A DNA stretch of 64,000 nt from Hyalangium versicolor (lineage in GTDB: Bacteria > Myxococcota > Myxococcia > Myxococcales > Myxococcaceae), in assembly GCF_020103695.1 (NCBI RefSeq), contig NZ_JAHXBF010000015.1, positions 1 through 64,000 of the forward strand, in the 5' to 3' direction. This document shows positions 56,614 through 64,000 of this stretch, piece after piece; positions within the stretch are counted from its first letter, which is position 1; every line of letters starts with the position of its first letter. The translations under genes were made by a program, and so were the position numbers. Below the pieces are notes generated by a model. The model saw only the letters and a list, made by a program, of their open reading frames with translations, ran no database searches and was not told the origin of the DNA.

Positions 56614-57501
56614 TCAGATGTTCCAGCGGATCATTCCCTGGAGCGTGTTCTCCGTCTTGCCCGAGATCAGGTAGCGGTTGAGCGCGATCTGATACTCGAA
56701 GCCAGCATACAGCTTGCCCGGGGTGAACCCGATGGGCTTGCCGAAGTCCCACAGCAGCTGCGGCTGGGAGGTCAGGAACTGGTTGCCCTTCTGCCCCACG
56801 AAGTTGCCCACGCCCTCGCCCTCACCGAAGAGGCCGACCTGCACGAAGCCCGCGAAGATGAAGTCCTGCGAGGCGATCGAGAACGACTTCTGCCACGCAC
56901 CGCCCACCTGGAAGTCGACGCCCTTGAACACGCTGTCGTCGCGAATCACCGTGGTCACCGTCACGAAGTCCATGAACGGCACCTTCAGGCCCCACTGCAG
57001 ACCGTAGTAGTTGAGCATGCCGAACTTCGCGACGTGCTCCATCTCGTACTTGATCTCCAGGTCCGAGATGATGCCCCAGTCGAACTGGCGGCCGGCGATC
57101 TTCTCGCCGATCTTCTTGGGGGACACCGTCGTGGTGATGCCGCCGAAGAAGCCACCACGCTCGTTGGCGCGATCCTCCTGGCCATCCGTCTTCGAGTTGG
57201 CGCCGTTCCACGGGCCGGTGATGTCGTAGTACAGGAACATCGTCCCGTACTCCCAAGCCTGGAACGCCTTGATCGACAGGATGGTGCGAGAACCCCGGCC
57301 GTTGAAGTCATCGTTGAAGCAGTCGATGGCGCCCCGGTATCGGCCGTAGGTGAGGTCTCCCTCGGTGGGGTGCTTCACGTTCTTCTCGTCACCCGTCCAG
57401 CAGGGCGCGTGGAGCACCTCGAACCACACTCCCGCGTGAGCTTGAATCGGCGACAGGAAGACGGCGACGAGTGTAGCGAGGAAACAGAGCTTACGAGTCA
57501 T
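56614..57501 (-). CDS. Tsx-like outer-membrane nucleoside channel
   Basis: 295 residues: signal peptide (1-23, ends AHA), then a beta-rich protein without cysteine-rich features: YGRYRGAIDCFNDDFNG, MFLYYDITGPWNGANS, GLQWGLKVPFMDFVTVTTVIRDDSVFKGVDF, GFEYQIALNRYLISGKT and the C-terminal aromatic end MIRWNI (each in part). The composition and length suit the OmpK/Tsx family of nucleoside-specific channels. The neighbours (pyrimidine nucleoside phosphorylase and PnrA-type importer) support it. GGGAGG precedes the ATG. A perfect 19-bp palindrome lies 50 bp upstream. Confidence 0.78.
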   Translation of the reverse strand: MTRKLCFLATLVAVFLSPIQAHAGVWFEVLHAPCWTGDEKNVKHPTEGDLTYGRYRGAIDCFNDDFNGRGSRTILSIKAFQAWEYGTMFLYYDITGPWNGANSKTDGQEDRANERGGFFGGITTTVSPKKIGEKIAGRQFDWGIISDLEIKYEMEHVAKFGMLNYYGLQWGLKVPFMDFVTVTTVIRDDSVFKGVDFQVGGAWQKSFSIASQDFIFAGFVQVGLFGEGEGVGNFVGQKGNQFLTSQPQLLWDFGKPIGFTPGKLYAGFEYQIALNRYLISGKTENTLQGMIRWNI

Positions 57502-57550
57502 GTGGCACCCCTCCCGGATGGCGCGGGCGATCTCTCACAGGACCCCCTGC

Positions 57551-57569
57551 GTCATCAAGAGTTGATGAC
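57551..57569. promoter_or_regulatory. Perfect palindromic operator upstream of the tsx-like gene
   Basis: GTCATCAA-GAG-TTGATGAC: 8-bp arms around 3 bp, 50 bp upstream of the ATG of the Tsx-like gene. The arms are AT-rich, so an operator is more likely than a terminator of the upstream nucleoside phosphorylase. The cognate regulator is unknown. Confidence 0.5.
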
Positions 57570-57623
57570 ACAATGCATGCACACGCCTTCTACACGGGCG
57601 GCACACACGCAATCTTTCCGTGA

Positions 57624-57633
57624 AACCGGTTTA
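57624..57633. other. AAACCGGTTT palindrome after the nucleoside phosphorylase gene
   Basis: A 10-bp perfect palindrome, about 10 bp beyond the stop of the phosphorylase gene on the minus strand. Role unknown. Confidence 0.25.
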
Positions 57634-57644
57634 TCGCCTGCCGC

Positions 57645-58961
57645 CTACTCAAGGCGTTCGACGATGAGCGGGCGCGGCGGAGGAGCCTGGGGACCGAAAC
57701 GGTAGGCCGCGAGCAGCCGATCCTTCACGTCCTGCAGAGGGCCCTCGTTGTTGTAGTGCACGCGCACCACGGGCTCGCCGGCCTTCACAGGCTCGCCCAC
57801 CTTGCGCAACAGCGTGAAGCCCACAGCCGGATCAATGATGCTGTCCGTGCGCAGCCGCCCCGCACCGAGCGCCACAGCCGCCAACCCCACTGCCTCCGTA
57901 TCGATGCCTGTGACGAAACCGTCACGTGGGGCCAGCACCTCCGAGGAAGCGCGGGCCTGGGGGAGCAGGGAGTAGTCGTCGATGGCCTTGGGGTTTCCCC
58001 CTTGTGCCTGGACGATCTCCTTCAGCTTGCGCAGGGCGCTCCCATCCTCCACGGAGCGCTTCAGCCGCTCGCGGGCCTCCTTCTCGGTGGCCGCCTTGCC
58101 GCCCAGCACGAGCATCTCGGCTGTGAGCGCCAGCGTCACCTCCGTGTAGTCCTCGGGGGCCTGGCCGCGAAGCATGTCCACCGCCTCGATGACCTCGAGC
58201 GCATTGCCCACCGCGCGCCCCAGCGGCTGATCCATGTCGGTGATCAGCGCCGTCACCTTGCGCTTCATCGCCGCGCCGATGCCGATCATCGTCCGAGCCA
58301 GGGCGCGCGAGTCCTCCAGGCGCTTCATGAAGGCGCCACTGCCCGTCTTCACATCCAGCACGAGCGCGTCAATGCCCTCCGCCAGCTTCTTGCTCATGAT
58401 GGAGCTGGCGATGAGCGGCAGGCAGTCCACGGTGGCCGTCACATCACGCAGCGCGTAGAGCTTCTTGTCCGCGGGAGCCAGCGTCGCCGTCTGACCGATG
58501 AGGCACGCCCCCACATCCCGCACCAGCCGCCGGTAGTCCGCCACCGACAGGTCCACCCGGAATCCAGGAATGGACTCCAGTTTGTCCAACGTACCGCCGG
58601 TGTGCCCCAGCCCGCGGCCGGAAATCATCGGGACGGGCACCCCGCAGGCGGCTGCAAGCGCTGCCAGACTCAAGGAGACCTTGTCCCCCACGCCTCCCGT
58701 CGAGTGCTTGTCCACCTTGATCCCGGGCGTCTCGGAGAGATCCAACACCTCGCCGGACTCGAGCATCGCCTGCGTCCACGCCCCCAGCTCCTCCGAATCC
58801 AGCCCTCGGAAGAAGACCGCCATGCACAGGGCGGACATCTGGTAGTCCGGCAGGTCACCACGGGTGTATGCGGCGATGAACTCGCGGATGGCGCCGGGCT
58901 CCAGCGTCCGGCCCTCCCGCTTGGCCTTGATGATCTCGTAGGGTGTCACATCCCTGGCCAT
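57645..58961 (-). CDS. deoA: Pyrimidine nucleoside/thymidine phosphorylase
   Basis: 438 residues. N-terminal helical domain, then the signature region: KVDKHSTGGVGDKVSLSL, MISGRGLGHTGGTLDKLES and the Ser/Lys-rich IASSIMSKKLAEGIDALVLDVKTGSGAFMK (each in part), followed by the C-terminal alpha/beta part. Length and motifs match thymidine phosphorylase or the broader pyrimidine nucleoside phosphorylase; the two cannot be told apart. It cleaves thymidine or uridine to base and sugar phosphate. Divergent from the PnrA gene with only 45 bp between the starts. Confidence 0.93.
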   Translation of the reverse strand: MARDVTPYEIIKAKREGRTLEPGAIREFIAAYTRGDLPDYQMSALCMAVFFRGLDSEELGAWTQAMLESGEVLDLSETPGIKVDKHSTGGVGDKVSLSLAALAAACGVPVPMISGRGLGHTGGTLDKLESIPGFRVDLSVADYRRLVRDVGACLIGQTATLAPADKKLYALRDVTATVDCLPLIASSIMSKKLAEGIDALVLDVKTGSGAFMKRLEDSRALARTMIGIGAAMKRKVTALITDMDQPLGRAVGNALEVIEAVDMLRGQAPEDYTEVTLALTAEMLVLGGKAATEKEARERLKRSVEDGSALRKLKEIVQAQGGNPKAIDDYSLLPQARASSEVLAPRDGFVTGIDTEAVGLAAVALGAGRLRTDSIIDPAVGFTLLRKVGEPVKAGEPVVRVHYNNEGPLQDVKDRLLAAYRFGPQAPPPRPLIVERLE

Positions 58962-58970
58962 AGCCTACCC

Positions 58971-58999
58971 CTTCCATCGGGTCCATCATCTGCTAGATA
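58971..58999 (+). promoter_or_regulatory. Possible promoter of the nucleoside importer, giving a leaderless mRNA
   Basis: A -10-like TAGATA (58994-58999) 7 bp before the ATG (59007), with a weak -35 match (TTCCAT) 16 bp upstream. No Shine-Dalgarno precedes the ATG. If real, the transcript would begin at or next to the start codon. Low confidence. Confidence 0.3.
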
Positions 59000-59006
59000 C
59001 CGCATC

Positions 59007-60217
59007 ATGAACCGAACCCTCCGCCTGTCTGCCCTGGCCCTTGTGGCGCTGCTCGGCGCCTGCAAGAAGGAAGAACCTCCTGCCCCGGCCGCCCCCGCGG
59101 CCCAGCCGCAGCCCCAGGCCGAGGCCAAGCCTCCTCCGCCCCCGGAGCAGAAGACCTTCAAGGTCGGCCTCGTGGTGGACGTGGGCGGCCGCGGAGATCA
59201 CTCCTTCAACGACGCCGCGCTGCGAGGCCTGGAGACCTTCGCCGCCGCCAAGCGGTACGACGGTGGCAAGTATGCTCCCGCCAGCCCCCCGGAGGTGAAG
59301 GAGGCCATCACCCAGGATCTGGCGGGCCTGCAGCCCCCCATCACCGCGCAGCCCATCGAGCCGCTGGTGATCCAGAGCAAGTCTCCGGAGGACTATGAGC
59401 CCAACCTGCAGCTGCTCGTGGAGCAGGGCTCGGACCTGACCATCGGCAACGGCTTCCTGCTGGAGAGCGCGGTGGAGGCGGTGGCCCAGAAGAACACCGG
59501 CTCCAAGTTCCTGCTGGTGGACAGCATCCTGCTGGACAAGGACGGCAAGCCCTACACGCTGCCCAATGTGCGCACGGTCACCTTCAAGGAGAACGAGGGC
59601 AGCTTCCTGGTGGGCGCCCTGGCGGGTCTGGTGTCGAAGTCGGGGAAGATCGGCTTCGTGGGTGGCATGGAGGTTCCCATCATCAAGCGCTTCGAGGCGG
59701 GCTTCCGCGCGGGCGTGCGGTCGACGAACCCCAAGGCCGAGAAGACGCTGGCCGCTGTCTACACCGGCAGCTTCGACAACGTGGCCGCGGGCAAGCAGGT
59801 GGCGCAGGACCTGCTGAAGAAGGGCGTGGACATCATCTTCCAGGCAGCGGGCGCGGACGGCCTGGGCGTCATCCAGGCGGTGAAGGAGGCCAAGGCGGCC
59901 GGCAAGACGGTGTACGTCATCGGCGTGGACTCGGATCAGTCTCACGTGGCCCCGGAGGTGGTGCTCACCTCCATGCTGAAGCACGTGGACCTGGCCATCT
60001 ACAACGCCTGTCGCGACCTGGCCGAGGGCAAGTTCTCCGCGGGTGATCAGGTGCTGGGCCTCAAGGATGGCGGCGTGGGCTACGCCGAGATCCGCGTGGA
60101 CTTCCCGGGCAAGGCCGAGGCGCTCCAGAAGGTGGAGGCCCTGCGCCAGCGCATCAGCTCTGGCGAGCTGAAGGTCCCGGCGACCCTCGAGGAGCTCTCC
60201 GCGTTCCAGGCCACGCC

Positions 60218-60221
<4 letters not shown>
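59007..60221 (+). CDS. PnrA/BmpA-type nucleoside-binding lipoprotein
   Basis: 404 residues: signal peptide with LLGAC lipobox (Cys19), a Pro/Ala-rich spacer (about 24-48), then the Bmp/PnrA fold: FKVGLVVDVGGRGDHSFNDAALRGLETF, GFLLESAVEAVAQKN, FKENEGSFLVGALAGLVSKSGKIGFVGGMEVPIIKRFEAGF, VDIIFQAAGADGLGVIQAV, GVDSDQSHVAP (each in part). These proteins bind purine and pyrimidine nucleosides and deliver them to RnsBCD/NupABC-type ABC importers, which follow downstream. It ends at 60221, overlapping the next gene's probable CTG start. Confidence 0.93.
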
Positions 60222-61724
<1,503 letters not shown>

Positions 61725-61732
<8 letters not shown>

Positions 61733-62837
61733 GAAGTGGCGCGCGGCGGTACCGTCGATCCTCTCCGTGCTGCTCGCGCTGGTGGTGTGCTGGATCGCCA
61801 TCGCGCTCACGCGAGACGCGAAGATCGCCGGCGAGGCCTACCTCCAGATGCTCTATGGCGGCCTGGGCCAATGGCCTCGGTACCTGGACGTGGGCGACGG
61901 AGCCCTGCTGGCCCGGCCTCTCGGAGAGGCCGCGGGCAAGGCGGCCCTGCTGATCCTCACCGGCCTGTCGGTGTCGGTAGCCTTCAAGGCGGGCCTGTTC
62001 AACATCGGCGCCCAGGGCCAGATGGTGGTGGGCGCGCTGGCGGCAGCGGTGGTGGGCGCGCAGATGTCCGCGCCCGGTCCCCTGCACATTCCCCTCGCCC
62101 TGATAGCCGCCGCGGCCACGGGGGCGGCGTGGGCGCTCATCGCCGCGGCCCTGAAGCTGTGGCGCGGCGTCCACGAGGTCATCTCCACCATCATGCTCAA
62201 CTGGGTGGCGGTGAGCCTGGTGGACAACTGGCTCGTGGTGGGCCCGCTGCGCGCGGTGGCCACCAGCGGCCAGTCCATCTCCGGCACCGCGGAGATCCAT
62301 GACACCGCGCGCCTGCCCCGGTTCCTGGGCGACATCTCCCGGCTCAACCTGGGCTTCGTGGTGGCGCTGATCGTGGCGGTGCTCGTCTGGGCGTGGCTGA
62401 CGCGGACGCGGCGTGGCTTCGAGACCCGTGCGGCGGGCCTGGGCGCGGATGCGGCGCGGGCCGCGGGCATCCCCGTGAAGCTGCGCGCGGCCGAGGCCAT
62501 GGCGATGGCCGGAGCGCTCGCGGGGCTGGCCGGCGCGGTGCTCGTGCTGGGCACCGAGTTCCGCTACCCCGGCGCTCTCGGAGCCCCCTACGGCTTCGAC
62601 GGCATCGCCATCGCGCTCATCGGCAACAACAACCCGATCGGGGTGACGTTCACCGCCCTCTTCTTCGGCGCCCTGCGCGCCGGCGGAACGCGCATGCAGC
62701 TGCTGGGCGTGCACAAGAGCTTCCCGGAGCTCATCCAGGGTCTGGCGCTCCTCTTCGTCGCGGGCCGGCTGGTGTGGCTCGCGCTGCTGCGCCGACGCCG
62801 CGCGGCCCCTGCCTCCACCGAGGTCCCCCGTGCTTGA
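61725..62837 (+). CDS. Nucleoside ABC transporter permease 1
   Basis: 370 residues of the BPD_transp_2 (BmpDEF/NupB/YufP) family, with about nine hydrophobic segments. KAGLFNIGAQGQMVVGALAAA (in part) is the conserved cytoplasmic loop; RGVHEVISTIMLNWVAV and FDGIAIALIGNNNPIGV are further family stretches. The ATG lies 8 bp inside the ATPase gene, and the stop overlaps the next permease start by 8 bp. It forms the membrane channel with permease 2. Confidence 0.93.
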
Positions 62838-63759
62838 GATCCTCGAGGCGCTCCTCTTCTCCACCCTGGACGCGGCCCCCGCGCTCATCTTCGCCGCACT
62901 GGGCGGCGTGCTCTCCGAGCGCGCGGGCGTGGTGAACGTCGGAGTGGAGGGCCAGATGCGCGCCGGAGCCTTCGTGGCGGCCGTGGCGGCACTGGCCATG
63001 CCCACGCCCCTGGCGGTGGTGGTGGGAATGGTGGCGGGCGCGGCAATGGCCTCGATCCACGGCTACCTCAGCATCCGCTGGCGCTCGGATCAGGTCGTCT
63101 CCGGCATGGCCATCAACCTGGTGGCGCTGGCCGGAGGCACCTTCCTCCTGGAGGCCCTCTACAGCCCCAACGGCACGCCTCCCATCGCCCAGTTGCCCCG
63201 ATGGACGCTGCCCGTCATCCACGATCTGCCCCTGCTGCGCGCCATCTCCGACCACTCGGGCATGACGTACCTGGCGCTGGTGCTGCCCTTCGCCTTCCAC
63301 GCGATGCTCAACCACACGCCGCTGGGCCTGCGGCTGCGCGCCGTGGGCGAGAAACCCCACGCCGTGGCCACCCTGGGCCTCAGTGTGCCGGGGCTGCGCT
63401 GGCTCGCGGTGCTCGGAGGCGGCCTGCTGGCCGGCCTGGGCGGCGCCGTGCTCTCCACCGCCGTGCTGGACCGCTTCGAGCAACACACCCCCGCGGGCCT
63501 CGGCTTCATGGCCCTGGCCGCCATGGTGTTCGGCCGCTGGACGCCTCTGGGCGCTTTCGGAGCCGCCTCCTTCTTCGCCTTCGGTAACGCACTGCGCATC
63601 GGCCTGGCCTCCAGCGCTCCGGAGATCCTCGAAGTCATCCCCCAGGGCTTCCTGCTGGCGCTCCCCTACGTCCTCACGCTGATCCTCCTCACCGTGCAGG
63701 GCCAGCGCAGCAGCGCCCCCGCCGCGCTCGGCACCCCCTACGAGCAGGAATCTCGCTGA
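62830..63759 (+). CDS. Nucleoside ABC transporter permease 2
   Basis: 309 residues from a GTG, eight-nucleotide overlap with the previous gene. Family YufQ/NupC-like: LIFAALGGVLSERAGVVNVGVEGQMRAGAFVAAV (in parts), SDQVVSGMAINLVALAG, and RAVGEKPHAVATLGLSV. Around eight hydrophobic helices. It completes the importer: PnrA lipoprotein, ATPase, two permeases. Hairpins follow the stop at 63794-63826. Confidence 0.92.
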   Translation: MLEILEALLFSTLDAAPALIFAALGGVLSERAGVVNVGVEGQMRAGAFVAAVAALAMPTPLAVVVGMVAGAAMASIHGYLSIRWRSDQVVSGMAINLVALAGGTFLLEALYSPNGTPPIAQLPRWTLPVIHDLPLLRAISDHSGMTYLALVLPFAFHAMLNHTPLGLRLRAVGEKPHAVATLGLSVPGLRWLAVLGGGLLAGLGGAVLSTAVLDRFEQHTPAGLGFMALAAMVFGRWTPLGAFGAASFFAFGNALRIGLASSAPEILEVIPQGFLLALPYVLTLILLTVQGQRSSAPAALGTPYEQESR

Positions 63760-63793
63760 GACCCCACCTACCGGAGAGGGGTGTAAATCACCC

Positions 63794-63826
63794 GGGTCAG
63801 GAATGACCAGGATTCAGGACTGACCC
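63794..63826 (+). terminator. Nested hairpins after the nucleoside importer operon
   Basis: GGGTCAG pairs with CTGACCC (7 bp, about 19-nt loop), or an inner GGTCA-GGAA-TGACC hairpin forms (63795-63808). Located 35 bp past the stop of the last permease gene. No strong T-tract follows directly. Confidence 0.45.
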
Positions 63827-63954
63827 ACCCTTCTACTCTGACGGGTCTTTCGTTTCTTGAAAGCTGGAAGGAGATGTGGTCTTATAAGCCACCGAAATCT
63901 CTGGGTGAACCGCGCAAATTCCAGAGATACGAGAAGAAAACTTCGGAATAAAAA

Positions 63955-63983
63955 TTCGGCACGCATCTAGCAGGTGGGATAAT
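63955..63983 (+). promoter_or_regulatory. Possible sigma-70-type promoter at the right edge
   Basis: TTCGGC, 17 bp, GATAAT. It lies in an AT-rich intergenic stretch (63827-64000) that differs from the GC-rich surroundings and probably serves a gene beyond the window. Otherwise 63760-64000 shows no ORF. Confidence 0.35.
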
Positions 63984-64000
63984 ACGGTTTGGAACTTCTC

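Overview
The window is a 64 kb stretch of very GC-rich DNA. Dense divergent and convergent operons, many histidine kinases, a PEGA-type Ser/Thr kinase, a SitA-like polymorphic toxin lipoprotein and long mucin-like or lipoprotein leaders point to a predatory myxobacterium (Myxococcota, probably suborder Cystobacterineae: Archangium, Cystobacter or Hyalangium type). The genus cannot be fixed from sequence alone. No rRNA, tRNA, CRISPR array, insertion sequence or phage gene was seen.

Layout. 1-2.8 kb: the C-terminal part of an HrpA RNA helicase. 3.0-8.3 kb: an exported redox cluster on the minus strand, made of a tyrosinase-like copper protein fused to a cytochrome c domain, a Tat/lipoprotein intradiol dioxygenase and a cytochrome c lipoprotein, with an OmpR-type two-component pair upstream. 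Matching CTT-type hexamer pairs precede the cytochrome and dioxygenase genes and also the regulator gene. 8.5-9.7 kb: a repeat-rich protein of unknown role. 9.9-11.8 kb: a FAD monooxygenase divergent from a TetR regulator, with two palindromes between them. 11.8-21.0 kb: three tightly coupled ClpB-like double-AAA+ genes with a degenerate first ATPase domain and a shortened pore region in the second; the first two end in a domain resembling peptide-chain release factors. 21.2-24.2 kb: an ECF sigma factor, a small overlapping ORF and a secreted GH18 chitinase. Sigma gene and chitinase share an almost identical promoter.

24.2-29.4 kb: a PfpI-type hydrolase divergent from a GlxA-type AraC regulator, then a MEDS protein coupled to a hybrid kinase. 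29.4-38.3 kb: a double-AAA ATPase, a PEGA Ser/Thr kinase and a four-gene ABC/lipoprotein operon. 38.5-45.2 kb: a secreted esterase, a Uma2 nuclease-like protein, a PspA-solute-binding-coiled-coil operon and a membrane histidine kinase. 45.2-48.2 kb: a purine/pyrimidine salvage operon (PNP, PilZ, cytidine deaminase, amidohydrolase). 48.4-50.5 kb: SitA-like toxin and putative immunity gene. 50.5-56.5 kb: a hybrid kinase, a VanW plus glycosyltransferase pair and an anchored trypsin-like protease. 56.6-63.8 kb: nucleoside capture, with a Tsx-like porin, pyrimidine nucleoside phosphorylase, PnrA-like lipoprotein and an ABC nucleoside importer.

How it fits together (inference). Chitinase, esterase, toxin and the two nucleoside modules suit a predator that lyses neighbours and scavenges their polymers and nucleic acids. 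The least explained parts are the Clp-like trio and the tyrosinase/dioxygenase/cytochrome cluster.
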